Assembly (NCBI GenBank): GCA_937923325.1
Contig: CAKZUQ010000018.1
Location: 25,956 to 89,955 of the forward strand
Source: an uncultured Bacteriovoracaceae bacterium
Lineage (GTDB): Bacteria; Bdellovibrionota; Bacteriovoracia; Bacteriovoracales; Bacteriovoracaceae
Length of the DNA: 64,000 bases
Direction of reading: 5' to 3'
The notes below the pieces were generated by a model that was not told the DNA's origin, made no database searches, and worked only from the letters and a program-made list of their open reading frames with translations. Positions within the stretch are counted from its first letter, which is position 1. Each line of letters begins with the position of its first letter. Position numbers and translations under genes: made by a program. This document shows positions 33,542 to 42,362 of the stretch, in pieces.

Positions 33542-33981
33542 TGGCCAAATATACTTCAACAAAAAGATTCATTGGATTTCCATGCACTCATAGACAGTGG
33601 AGAGCAGATTCACATTGTAAATATATTCATGGGTATAGTAGAGAGTTTTACTTTGAGTTTGCTTGTAACGAACTTACCAAAGAAGAGTGGGTTATGGATT
33701 TTGGTGGTCTAAAAGAGGTAAAAGCTTGGCTAGATCATATGTTTGACCATACATTCTTAGCAGCTGCTGATGATCCCTTTTTAGATAATTTTCAAAAACT
33801 TAATGATCAAGGCGTAATACAATTACGAGTAATGCCAAATGCTGGGATGGAAGGAACTGCAAAGTATGTCTATGACCATGTAAATGAAATGGTTAAATCT
33901 AGCACTAGTCAAAGAGTGTGGGTAACTAAAGTTGAAGTTAGAGAAAATGAGAAAAATTCAGCTTTTTTCGAACCAAAATAG
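33541..33981 (+). CDS. 6-pyruvoyl-tetrahydropterin synthase/QueD-family protein, HGY variant
   Basis: 146 residues of T-fold type: a first ligand-like His in FPCTHRQW, the catalytic-type Cys in SHCKYIHGYS, an MDFGGLKEVKAWLDHMFDHTFL segment and the C-terminal TKVEVRENE. The zinc motif HGH of QueD/PTPS is HGY here, so one zinc ligand is replaced. I believe a subfamily with HGYS is common in other Proteobacteria, with no proven reaction. It is coupled to the methyltransferase by a TAATG overlap. Confidence 0.75.
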   Translation: MAKYTSTKRFIGFPCTHRQWRADSHCKYIHGYSREFYFEFACNELTKEEWVMDFGGLKEVKAWLDHMFDHTFLAAADDPFLDNFQKLNDQGVIQLRVMPNAGMEGTAKYVYDHVNEMVKSSTSQRVWVTKVEVRENEKNSAFFEPK

Positions 33982-34040
33982 TCAGTTAAAATAATGTTTT
34001 AACCCCTTGGAAACTTTGCGATCTATGGCATAATTAAGTT

Positions 34041-34730
34041 ATGCATAGACTATTACTTCTATTACTAATCACATTCTCATTCAGTGCTTATACTGTTGAA
34101 TTTAGAAAAGATGAAGACACTTCAACATTTTCAGGAAGAATTTCAAGAATAAATGCTGCTGCTAAGTTAGTGCGAATTAAAATTGAATTTGAAAACGGAA
34201 AGTTTTTAAGAAAGAAAGATCGTATTGAGTTTTGGAATGAGACTTATCCTGAAAAAAAATGTATGGCCTATCTAGAAGGAAGAACAAGTGAATATCTACT
34301 TGTTAGGGTTCCACAATACGACCTTTGTATTATGAAAGTTCATGCTTCGGTTGGAAGTTACCTGCATTTATACAGCCCAGATTTAGATAATGCCTTAAAG
34401 ATTGCAAAAGACTTAGTTGGAGTTTTAAAGAAAAAGCAATTAGCTTTAGAGGCCAGAATGAATAGATACCAGAAATCCGTTAACGGATACGTCGAAAAAA
34501 TGGATGCTGTAAATCAAAGGTATGAAATACTAAGGCAAAAACTAGAAATTGAATGGCAAAAAGAATTATCAGCTTTAGAAGAAGATAAAACGAGAAGCTA
34601 TATGAGCTATAAGCATACTCAGTCTAGACTAAACGAATTAGAATATAAATTACAACAATACAAAGTCCATGATCAAAATCTTACAGAAGATAGGTGGTCA
34701 CTGGATCCAAAGTTATACTTTAAAAAGTAA
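34041..34730 (+). CDS. Unknown secreted coiled-coil protein
   Basis: 229 residues with a signal peptide (about 1-18). A beta-rich domain of about 90 residues (FSGRISRINAAAKLVRIKIE, RKKDRIEFW) with two cysteines is followed by a coiled coil at about 115-215. The pattern suggests an SH3-like head with a helical tail, as in periplasmic cell-wall or adaptor proteins. It precedes the ABC substrate-binding gene by 11 bp and may be cotranscribed. Confidence 0.55.
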   Translation: MHRLLLLLLITFSFSAYTVEFRKDEDTSTFSGRISRINAAAKLVRIKIEFENGKFLRKKDRIEFWNETYPEKKCMAYLEGRTSEYLLVRVPQYDLCIMKVHASVGSYLHLYSPDLDNALKIAKDLVGVLKKKQLALEARMNRYQKSVNGYVEKMDAVNQRYEILRQKLEIEWQKELSALEEDKTRSYMSYKHTQSRLNELEYKLQQYKVHDQNLTEDRWSLDPKLYFKK

Positions 34731-34741
34731 AAAGGACTTAA

Positions 34742-36355
34742 ATGCATAATCAACGTCTAGGATGGATGTTACTATTGCTTGGAATTCTCGTTTCTTGTAA
34801 TCAACGCCCAAAGAATAATATTGCTTTTTATAGAAATATAGGTCAAGAGCCCTCGACATTAAATCCAATTTCATCAACAGATGGTTATTCATCTTCTGTT
34901 TATTCTTATATCTATGAATCCCTACTAACAGTAGATAATGATACATATGATTGGTTACCGTCATTAGCAACAAAATGGGAAATTTCAAAAGATAAAACAA
35001 CATTTATTTTTTGGATTAGAGAAGGTGTTAAGTGGCATGATGGTAAAGAGCTAACTGCAGAAGATGTTCAGTTCTCTTTTGATGTGAATTTTGATGTTAA
35101 AAGATGGAATAATGCTTCAAAACAATTTATGTATGAAAATATTGAATCCGTAAAGGCTATTGAGAAGTATAAAGTAGAAGTAAAAGTTAAAAATAAAATT
35201 TATTCTAATTTTGATATTGTTGCCTCGATGAAAATTCTACCTAAACACTTTTATGCTCAAAAAAAGAAGAAAAGTTTCTTTAATAAAACTTTGATTGGAA
35301 CAGGTCCGTATATTGTGGATGAGTATCATAGAGGTAATAGAGTTGTTTTAAAAAAGAGTGACTTCTGGTGGGGAAGAGAGGTTGAAAAAGAAAAAATGAA
35401 ATGGAATTTTCCAAAGATTGTTTTAAGATGGACATCTGATGGAACAGTTGCAATGCAAATGTTAAAAAAAGGAAGTTATGACTTTCTTGGATTACAACCA
35501 GAGGACTATGTTAAAAAAGCTGTTGGACCTATGTGGGGAAAAACGGTTCATAAAGTTAAAACAAAAAACAACTCGCCAAAAGGTTATTGTTTTCTTGGGC
35601 TGAATATGAAAGACCCTAAGTTAAAAGATAAAAATGTACGAAAAGCTTTGTATCATTTATTGAATAGAAAATTAATGATTGAAAAATTTGAGTACAACAT
35701 GTCTGTACCAGCTGTTGGACCGATCTATCCTTCAAGCCCATATACTGATAAATCTTTAAAGGCCGTAAAATTTAATCCAAAAAAAGCTCTTGAGTTATTT
35801 GCAAAATCTGGTTGGAGAGATACTGATGGGGATAGTATTTTAGATAAGAATGGAGAAAAGCTATCTCTTACAATTCTAGAACCTGGAGCTTATGAAAAGT
35901 ATTTAACTATTTTTAAAGAAGATGCAAGAAGAGCCGGAGTTGAAATTCTTATAAAGAAAATCGAGTGGAACTCCTTTATTAAGTTAGTTGTTGATGAAAA
36001 GAAATTTCAAATTTGTAGGCTGTGTTGGTCTGCAAGTATTGATTGGGATCCTATGCAAATTTGGCATACAAAATCGATAAAATCTGGAAATAACTTTGTT
36101 CATTATTCAAATAAGAAAGTTGATAAGCTTATTGATAAAGCCCGTTATATTTTCAGCAGGGAGAAAAGAATTAAAGTTCTAAGAGAAGTAGAAAAAGAAA
36201 TTATTAATGATGTTCCTTATCTCTTTATTACCTACAAGGATACAACTCTGTATGCTCATACAGATAGAATAAAAAAAGATAGAGAAACATATAATTATGA
36301 TATTGGTCTTTCATATTGGAGATTCAAAACTGAACAAAGGCTAAGCGCGGAGTAA
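34742..36355 (+). CDS. Peptide/oligopeptide ABC substrate-binding lipoprotein (YejA/OppA type)
   Basis: 537 residues with lipobox Cys19 (ILVSC) and the family-5 extracellular solute-binding pattern: QEPSTLNPISSTDG, LATKWEISKDKTTFIFWIREGVKWHDG split over strands, LTAEDVQFSFD, GTGPYIVDEY, VRKALYHLLNR. It captures peptides in the periplasm and delivers them to the two permeases encoded directly downstream (2 bp and a 4-bp overlap). Confidence 0.88.
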   Translation: MHNQRLGWMLLLLGILVSCNQRPKNNIAFYRNIGQEPSTLNPISSTDGYSSSVYSYIYESLLTVDNDTYDWLPSLATKWEISKDKTTFIFWIREGVKWHDGKELTAEDVQFSFDVNFDVKRWNNASKQFMYENIESVKAIEKYKVEVKVKNKIYSNFDIVASMKILPKHFYAQKKKKSFFNKTLIGTGPYIVDEYHRGNRVVLKKSDFWWGREVEKEKMKWNFPKIVLRWTSDGTVAMQMLKKGSYDFLGLQPEDYVKKAVGPMWGKTVHKVKTKNNSPKGYCFLGLNMKDPKLKDKNVRKALYHLLNRKLMIEKFEYNMSVPAVGPIYPSSPYTDKSLKAVKFNPKKALELFAKSGWRDTDGDSILDKNGEKLSLTILEPGAYEKYLTIFKEDARRAGVEILIKKIEWNSFIKLVVDEKKFQICRLCWSASIDWDPMQIWHTKSIKSGNNFVHYSNKKVDKLIDKARYIFSREKRIKVLREVEKEIINDVPYLFITYKDTTLYAHTDRIKKDRETYNYDIGLSYWRFKTEQRLSAE

Positions 36356-36357
36356 TC

Positions 36358-37395
36358 ATGGGAAAGTACTTATTAAAACGTATTCTAATTTTGATTCCAA
36401 CTTTAATTGGAATCACAATTGTTGTTTTTGGAATCGTTAATCTTGCACCAGGTTCTCCAGTTGAACAAAAAATTCAACAAATGAAATTTGCTGGTGCTGA
36501 TGGAAATTCAAATGCTGGTGCAGCAGCTTCTAAAGGAGCTAGTGCAACAGTATCAAATGAAGTTTTAGAGGCTTTGAAAAAACAATATGGTTTCGATAAG
36601 CCAGTTCATATTAGATATTGGATATGGTTAAAAAACTTAGCTAAATTTGATTTTGGAGAGTCCTTCACCTATGAGGAAGAAGTGACAAGCGTTATTATGT
36701 CAAAGCTTCCAGTCTCATTACAGTTTGGAGTAGTTTCTCTGATATTATCTTATTTGATATCAATCCCTCTTGGGATTTTAAAAGCAATAAAAGATGGATC
36801 TAAATTTGATCAAGCTTCAAGTTTTTTATTATTTTTAGCTTATTCAATACCAGGATTTATGTTGGCCATTTTTCTTATTGTCTTCTTATCTGGTGGAAGT
36901 TTTTTAGATATTTTTCCAGTCGGACGACTTTACTCTGATTTCTACGATGAGATGAACACTTGGGAGAGGTTTGTTGATAGAATCTACCACTTTATTCTAC
37001 CACTTACTTGTTATGTTATCGGATCATTTACAACATTAACTATGTTAATGAAAAACTCTTTGATTGAAGAAATAAAAAAAGACTATATTCGTACTGCTAG
37101 GGCGAAGGGTTTACCTGAAAAAACTGTATATCTTAAACATGCTCTAAGAAATGCCTTAATACCAATTGTAACTGGGCTTGGAGGTTTCTTATCAGTTTTT
37201 TTTGCAGGGTCACTGTTATTGGAAAAAATTTTTCAATTAGATGGAATGGGCTTATTAGGTTTTAACTCATTACTTTCTAGAGATTATAATGTGCTGATGG
37301 GACTTGTATTTATTCAAGCTCTTTTAATGTTAGTGGGTAATATTATTTCTGATATTGCGTATGTACTTGTAGATCCAAGGATAGATTTCTCATGA
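36358..37395 (+). CDS. ABC transporter permease (YejB/OppB type)
   Basis: 345 residues with six membrane helices: an N-terminal RILILIPTLIGITIVVFGIV, then a periplasmic loop with an Ala/Gly/Ser-rich insert (about 50-75). The EAA-type coupling motif is DYIRTARAKGLPEKTVYLKHALRNALIPI. The long first loop and close YejE-like partner favour the Yej subgroup of peptide importers. It overlaps the next permease by 4 bp. Confidence 0.88.
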   Translation: MGKYLLKRILILIPTLIGITIVVFGIVNLAPGSPVEQKIQQMKFAGADGNSNAGAAASKGASATVSNEVLEALKKQYGFDKPVHIRYWIWLKNLAKFDFGESFTYEEEVTSVIMSKLPVSLQFGVVSLILSYLISIPLGILKAIKDGSKFDQASSFLLFLAYSIPGFMLAIFLIVFLSGGSFLDIFPVGRLYSDFYDEMNTWERFVDRIYHFILPLTCYVIGSFTTLTMLMKNSLIEEIKKDYIRTARAKGLPEKTVYLKHALRNALIPIVTGLGGFLSVFFAGSLLLEKIFQLDGMGLLGFNSLLSRDYNVLMGLVFIQALLMLVGNIISDIAYVLVDPRIDFS

Positions 37396-38414
37396 TAGAT
37401 AGATTATTAAAAAATGAACAGTCATTAAAGAAATGGAATTCATTTAAGAATAGAAAACCTGCAATTATATCTTTATGGATAATTCTTACTGCATGCTTTT
37501 TTAGTTTTACTGCAGAGTTTTGGGCCAACTCTAAACCAATTGTTATCGGTTATAAAGGAAATACTTATTTTCCAATTTTTAAAAACTATACAGTGGATAA
37601 GTTTGGCATAAAAGACTCAATGGTCGTTGACTATAAAAAATTAAAGTTAGGAGAATCGGACTGGGTAATCTGGCCAATTATTAAATGGGATCCATATGAA
37701 ACTAATAAAAAAGTTGAAGACTTTCCTGCTCCACCTTCTTCAGATAATTTAATGGGAACTGATGACCGAGGCCGTGATGTTTTAACCAGACTTTTATACG
37801 GTCTAAGGTATAGTATTATATACGCTCTAGCAGTCTGGTTGTTAACAATCGTAACTGGTGCTATTCTTGGTGGTGCCCAGGGTTACTGGGGGGGGCGTAT
37901 AGATCTTTTTGGTCAAAGGTTCACAGAGATCCTAAGCACTGTTCCTCAACTTCTATTACTAATTATTATTATTAGTGTATTTCAGCCAAGCATGACTTTA
38001 TTAATTATTATTACAAGTGTTTTTGGTTGGATACCAATTAGTTATTATATGAGAGGTGAGTTTTTAAAAAATAGAAAACAAGAATACGTTGAAGCTGCTA
38101 GAAGTTTAGGGGCTGGGCACTTTAGAATCTTTTTTAAACATATTTTGCCAAATTCTTTTGGACCGATAATAACATTCTCTCCTTTTATGATTGCTGGAAA
38201 TATTACTGCTTTAGCAAGTTTAGATTATTTAGGATTTGGTTTAACACCTCCTACTCCTAGTTGGGGAGAACTCTTAGCACAAGCTCAAAATAACTTCACT
38301 ATAGGTTGGTGGCTAGCACTATTTCCTTCAATAGCTCTTTTTAGTCTTTTAACTATGTTTAATTTAGTTGGAGAGGGGGTTAGAGATGCGATGGATCCTC
38401 GTAAGGTAAATTAA
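37392..38414 (+). CDS. ABC transporter permease (YejE/OppC type)
   Basis: 340 residues. The first helix is at about 22-44. A roughly 70-residue periplasmic segment (ANSKPIVIGYKGNTYFPIF, then WPIIKWDPYETNK) is typical of YejE. Then come GTDDRGRDVLTRLLYGLRYS and the coupling motif YVEAARSLGAGHFRIFFKHI. It pairs with the upstream permease. No ATPase gene follows. The next gene is convergent. Confidence 0.88.
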   Translation: MIDRLLKNEQSLKKWNSFKNRKPAIISLWIILTACFFSFTAEFWANSKPIVIGYKGNTYFPIFKNYTVDKFGIKDSMVVDYKKLKLGESDWVIWPIIKWDPYETNKKVEDFPAPPSSDNLMGTDDRGRDVLTRLLYGLRYSIIYALAVWLLTIVTGAILGGAQGYWGGRIDLFGQRFTEILSTVPQLLLLIIIISVFQPSMTLLIIITSVFGWIPISYYMRGEFLKNRKQEYVEAARSLGAGHFRIFFKHILPNSFGPIITFSPFMIAGNITALASLDYLGFGLTPPTPSWGELLAQAQNNFTIGWWLALFPSIALFSLLTMFNLVGEGVRDAMDPRKVN

Positions 38415-38488
38415 ATCTAAGTGAAACTTATTTATTAAAAATACCCTTAAAATTGGACAGTTATAATGATGTTGAAAAAGAAATAGGC

Positions 38489-38797
38489 TTAGAAGTAGAT
38501 CTTTCTTGTTAATAATTGCCACCACATAACAAAGTCTCCAAATAAACTGTAAATAGGTTGCTTAAATGTTGCAGGTCTATTCTTTTCAAAGATAAAGTGT
38601 CCAGTCCAAGCAAATGAATAACCACATAAAGGGCAAAGCCAAATCAGGTGATACTGAGAAGTTAGTAGAGCATAAATAAGAATCATAATTAAAAAAGATG
38701 TACCCATGAAATGTAAAATCCTATTTGTCTTATGAGAGTGTTCATTTAAATAGAACGGGTAAAACTCTTTAAATGTTTCTTTTCTTTGATACTCCAT
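38489..38797 (-). CDS. DUF962/Mpo1-like membrane protein
   Basis: 102 residues matching the YGL010w/Mpo1-like family: FKEFYPFYLNEHSHKTNRIL, LHFMGTSF, FAWTGHFIFEKNRPATFK, SLFGDFVMWW. The family has conserved histidines in three helices. Yeast Mpo1 is an Fe-dependent dioxygenase acting on 2-hydroxy fatty acids, which may apply here. It follows the Crp-family regulator by 14 bp on the same strand, probably in one transcript. Confidence 0.82.
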   Translation of the reverse strand: MEYQRKETFKEFYPFYLNEHSHKTNRILHFMGTSFLIMILIYALLTSQYHLIWLCPLCGYSFAWTGHFIFEKNRPATFKQPIYSLFGDFVMWWQLLTRKIYF

Positions 38798-38811
38798 AAA
38801 TCGCCTTGGTT

Positions 38812-39411
38812 TTAGTTTCTTTCTTCCTTGTCTTTCATTTCTCTTAAAAGTCTTGAAAGAGAAGGAGGCGCAATACCTAAGTATGAGGCCAAGTATGTTT
38901 TTGGAATTCTGTTAACATCAATATATTTTGAAGATAAGCATTGTTTTAATCGTTCTTTAGCATTGTATAAAACAAACTCTATCTCTCTTTTAGATTTTCT
39001 CATATATGTTCTAACTAGTACTTCACGATAGATCTCACCCCAAATAGGGTCTTTCTCAATTAACTCAATAAAGTGTGTATACTTAGTTGTATAAATCACT
39101 GAGTCTTCAAGCGCTTGACAAGAAATCATTGAAGGAGACTTTTCCCAAGTTAAGAAAAAGTCTAAAATAAAACCTTGCTCTGGAATGAAGGAGTATGTTT
39201 TCTCTTCACCTTCGCTGTCAATTAAGTAAATACGAAAAAGTCCGCTAGAAACTATGGCAACCTCGTCACAATTATCAAAGTGTTGAAAAAAATGATCGCC
39301 TTTTTTTACTTCTTTTTTAGTAAGAATACCTTCTAATTCATCCCAGTATGGAACAGGAGTTTTAATTATAGATTGAAAAAATGTTTTTAAATGTTCTTCG
39401 AGTTGTGTCAT
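38812..39411 (-). CDS. Crp/Fnr-family transcription regulator
   Basis: 199 residues. The cyclic-nucleotide-binding-like barrel is at about 25-125 (VKKGDHFFQHFDNCDEVAIV, GEEKTYSFIPEQGF) and the C-terminal helix-turn-helix at about 165-195 (KTYLASYLGIAPPSLSRLLR). The cysteine pattern for an Fnr cluster is absent and the cAMP-contact residues are not obvious, so the ligand is unknown. It probably controls its neighbour, the Mpo1-like gene. Confidence 0.82.
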   Translation of the reverse strand: MTQLEEHLKTFFQSIIKTPVPYWDELEGILTKKEVKKGDHFFQHFDNCDEVAIVSSGLFRIYLIDSEGEEKTYSFIPEQGFILDFFLTWEKSPSMISCQALEDSVIYTTKYTHFIELIEKDPIWGEIYREVLVRTYMRKSKREIEFVLYNAKERLKQCLSSKYIDVNRIPKTYLASYLGIAPPSLSRLLREMKDKEERN

Positions 39412-39437
39412 CCAAGGATTCTATATTTTTTATGATA

Positions 39438-39456
39438 AAGGGGCATTGCGCCCCTT
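39438..39456 (-). terminator. Hairpin after the HtrA protease gene
   Basis: AAGGGGC-ATTGC-GCCCCTT is a perfect 7-bp GC-rich stem 1 bp beyond the protease stop. The downstream reverse strand reads TATC, with no long T-run, so it may terminate weakly or protect the mRNA 3' end. Confidence 0.55.
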
Positions 39457-39457
39457 G

Positions 39458-40525
39458 TTATAATTCTTGAAGTTTAATTTTTACTGACTTCTTTTTATTA
39501 TCTCTAAAGTAATCAATTTTTATTGTGTCCCCAATTTTGAATTTTTCAAGTTCATGAAAGATATCGTCTTTAGAAGTAATTTTAACACCTTCAATTTGAG
39601 TAATTATATCTCCAACATAAATGCGACCATAGTTATCTTTCATCATACCGCGTAATCCAGCTTTACCAGCTGCGCCATCTGGGTCAACAAATGATATTGC
39701 TGCTCCTTCTTTTTTGAAAAAGCGATTTTTAATATTTTCTTCTAAAATACCAACGCCAAGGCCTGGTCTAATAACTTTCCCGTGACTAATTAATTGAGGT
39801 GCTATTCTATTAATGATATCTACTGGTACGGCAAAACCTAGTCCAGCACTTGAACCTGAAGTTGAAAAGATCATCGTGTTCATTCCAATTAACTCACCAG
39901 AAGAGTTTATTAAAGGTCCACCTGAGTTTCCTTGATTAATAGCAGCGTCAGTTTGAATCATATCATGAATTTTAACACCTCCGATCCCGTCAATTTTTCG
40001 TCCAAGAGCAGAAATAATACCTTTAGACATGGAGTGATCTAATCCAAAGGGGTTCCCAATAGCAATGGCCATTTGCCCAACAAGTAAGCTGTTAGATTTT
40101 CCTTTTTTTATAGGAACCAAGTTCTTTGGAGGACTTACTAGCTTTAGTACTGCGATGTCTTTTGAAGGAGCAACTCCAACTACTTTAGCTTTATACTGTT
40201 TCTTTGAGTTATGAAATGTAATAACGAAGGAATCTCCACCTTGAACGACGTGGAAATTTGTAACAATATGTCCGTCTTTATTCCAGACAAACCCTGTTCC
40301 TGCTCCCTGTGGCACTTCAACTTTTCCGTAAAAGAAGCTGTCTGCTACACGAATATTAGAGACGTTCACAACTGAAGGAACAGTATTTTGATAAATACTA
40401 ATAGTTCTATTTTCACTTTCTAATAAATTTTTAAAATTTTTTGATGAGTCGTTTTCTGTCGCAAAAGAAAAATTGCTTAAAGCAGAAAATAGCGAGATCA
40501 CCAGGATTAGTTTTTTCATAATCAC
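39458..40525 (-). CDS. HtrA/DegP-family periplasmic serine protease
   Basis: 355 residues with a signal peptide (about 1-23). It has a trypsin-like domain with the full triad: His in VTNFHVVQGG, Asp in SKDIAVLKL and Ser in NQGNSGGPL. One PDZ domain follows at about 265-355 (GIISALG precedes it, then GLGVGILEE and DIITQIEG). One PDZ and this length fit DegS/HtrA more than two-PDZ DegP. It degrades or senses misfolded envelope proteins. It is divergent from psd with 75 bp between starts. Confidence 0.9.
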   Translation of the reverse strand: MIMKKLILVISLFSALSNFSFATENDSSKNFKNLLESENRTISIYQNTVPSVVNVSNIRVADSFFYGKVEVPQGAGTGFVWNKDGHIVTNFHVVQGGDSFVITFHNSKKQYKAKVVGVAPSKDIAVLKLVSPPKNLVPIKKGKSNSLLVGQMAIAIGNPFGLDHSMSKGIISALGRKIDGIGGVKIHDMIQTDAAINQGNSGGPLINSSGELIGMNTMIFSTSGSSAGLGFAVPVDIINRIAPQLISHGKVIRPGLGVGILEENIKNRFFKKEGAAISFVDPDGAAGKAGLRGMMKDNYGRIYVGDIITQIEGVKITSKDDIFHELEKFKIGDTIKIDYFRDNKKKSVKIKLQEL

Positions 40526-40600
40526 TTCCTTTGCTATTGTCCGAATTAATTGTATATTAGAGAAAATTGACTAAAAAATCTAGCGAGAAAGGAATGTTAA

Positions 40601-41518
40601 GTGTCAAAATCTGAGGAAATTCAATACTTTAACCGTGGTAATAATAAAATAGAAGTAGAAAAAGTGTACGGTGATGCATTCATCAAGCTTCTTTATCAGT
40701 CAGCAGCAGGCAAGGTCCTTTCTCCCATTTTCGCTAATAAATTATTGAGCAAGGCTTATGGTCAGCTTCAAAATAGAATGGTTACTCAGTTAAAAGTTCC
40801 AAAATTTGTTAAAAACTTTAATATTGATTTAACTCTCTATGAGCCAGGAAGTGTTAACGTTGAAAATCAAGAATTATCCTATAAAAACTTTAACGAGTTC
40901 TTTATTAGAAAGTTTAAAAAAGGAAAAAGAAATTTCGTTCAAGAGCAAACTGTAATTCCAGCATGTTGTGAAGCTCGATATTTTGGTTACGATGAAGTTA
41001 ATGATGAGGTTAAAGTTCCTGTTAAGGGGAAGTTTCTTAATGCAAGTCAATTAATTGGAGATGCTGATAAAGCAAAGCCATTTGAAGGTGGCCCATTAGT
41101 TATAGCTCGTCTGTGCCCTGTTGATTATCATAGATATCATTATCCAGATGCAGGTAAAACGATTGATAGCTATCCAGTGCATGGACAATTTCACTCTGTT
41201 AATCCAATTGCTTTAAAGAATAGACCCGATATATTTATTGCTAATGAAAGAAGAGTTTCAATTCTAGAAACTAAAAACTTTGGAAAGTTAGCATATATAG
41301 AGGTTGGAGCAGCGATGGTGGGGAAAATAATACAGTCTCACGATGAATCGAAATCATTTAGAAGAGGACAAGAAAAAGGTTATTTTTTATTTGGTGGATC
41401 GACTGTAATTGTAGTTGGCGAAAAGGGGAGATGGACTCCATCAGAAGACATCGTAAAGAACACTCACCAAGGAATAGAAACTTATCTACAACTTGGTGAA
41501 GCAATGGGGCAGGTTTAG
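40601..41518 (+). CDS. psd: Phosphatidylserine decarboxylase
   Basis: The start is GTG with GAAAGG upstream. 305 residues. The pattern is that of bacterial Psd: NFNEFFIRKFKKGKR, a CPVDYHRYHYPDAG segment, and the autocatalytic cleavage site in LFGGSTVIVV (Gly-Ser), where the serine becomes the pyruvoyl group. It makes phosphatidylethanolamine at the inner membrane. No pssA is in the window. The stop overlaps the stop of the convergent gene. Confidence 0.9.
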   Translation: MSKSEEIQYFNRGNNKIEVEKVYGDAFIKLLYQSAAGKVLSPIFANKLLSKAYGQLQNRMVTQLKVPKFVKNFNIDLTLYEPGSVNVENQELSYKNFNEFFIRKFKKGKRNFVQEQTVIPACCEARYFGYDEVNDEVKVPVKGKFLNASQLIGDADKAKPFEGGPLVIARLCPVDYHRYHYPDAGKTIDSYPVHGQFHSVNPIALKNRPDIFIANERRVSILETKNFGKLAYIEVGAAMVGKIIQSHDESKSFRRGQEKGYFLFGGSTVIVVGEKGRWTPSEDIVKNTHQGIETYLQLGEAMGQV

Positions 41519-41997
41519 TTATTTATAAAACTATTAATAGTATTTAAATACGAATTTGTTCCCCAGAAAATAATTTGCTCCTGAGCAGTGGGGCCAGATT
41601 TTTTTGTTCTGGATTCAAGAAAACTCTCTATACTAACCATTATTGAATTAAGTACTTTCTTTTCATCGTTATCTAAGAATACTTTTTTATAATTAAACGT
41701 GTTGTTAGACTGCTCTTTGATAGATTTCTTTATATTGATCTTGATAATTTCAGAAAGCTCTATAATAGCATTATCTTTATTTTTAAGTTCTGAGATCTTA
41801 TTCGAAGTTAAATTTTCATGTAAACAGTACTTTTGATTAAGCTTCACGATAAGTTGCTCGGTGACTAGATTCTTTAAAACAGTCCCTATGAGATTTATAT
41901 CTAGCTGTGTATCCTTTTGAATTGATAAAATTGTATTATTGCCTTTTGAAATTGATTCCAAAATATATCTTTCTAGTGTTGTTATACAAAGTGACAT
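41515..41997 (-). CDS. Small winged-helix-like regulator
   Basis: 160 residues. The N-terminal 55 residues resemble a winged helix (LERYILESISKGNNTILSIQ, LDINLIGTVLKNLVTEQLIV). The rest is helical with a C-terminal FWGTNSYLNTINSF. It recalls the C-terminal half of TIGR02147-type regulators of Bdellovibrio and Fibrobacter, but I cannot confirm this. It lies 8 bp after a second small DNA-binding gene on the same strand, so they may act as a pair. Confidence 0.5.
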   Translation of the reverse strand: MSLCITTLERYILESISKGNNTILSIQKDTQLDINLIGTVLKNLVTEQLIVKLNQKYCLHENLTSNKISELKNKDNAIIELSEIIKINIKKSIKEQSNNTFNYKKVFLDNDEKKVLNSIMVSIESFLESRTKKSGPTAQEQIIFWGTNSYLNTINSFINN

Positions 41998-42005
41998 TTT
42001 TTCTC

Positions 42006-42311
42006 CTAAGATGATGCTAGTAAGTTTGTTTTTAATAAGAATCTCATTTGATTATAAAGGTCTAAGAGTACTTTTTCGGATAGCTCATTTGTACACTTAC
42101 GTGACGCCTCTAGAAAGTCATTGAATTTAATATGGGCTTTTTTGGCCATTACGTCTTCAAGAGCTTCCATTTCAGAAACTTTCATTTCTACACCATTAAA
42201 TATTCTAAAAACTCTTGTTTGTTGTATATTCGTTTTTCGGGAAATTTCTTTGATAGTGTCTTTTGGAAATGTGTTCTTATAGCGTGTAATTAGGTTAGTT
42301 TGTGTGTTCAT
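42006..42311 (-). CDS. Small helix-turn-helix protein
   Basis: 101 residues. A helix-turn-helix is visible at about 16-45 (TIKEISRKTNIQQTRVFRIF), followed by amphipathic helices with one cysteine. It has AGGAG upstream and lies 51 bp downstream of the NtrC-type regulator start region, on the same strand order: regulators at 42.0 and 41.5 kb follow each other. It may be part of one regulatory unit. Confidence 0.55.
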   Translation of the reverse strand: MNTQTNLITRYKNTFPKDTIKEISRKTNIQQTRVFRIFNGVEMKVSEMEALEDVMAKKAHIKFNDFLEASRKCTNELSEKVLLDLYNQMRFLLKTNLLASS

Positions 42312-42362
42312 TTTGCTCTCCTATAGTAATGTTAACTAATAGAAGAGCAAGTATTGTGCCAA

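Noticed and set aside
34713..35003. Reverse frame over the start of the ABC binding protein
   Set aside because: It has no ribosome site. The forward gene has a lipobox and clear family motifs.
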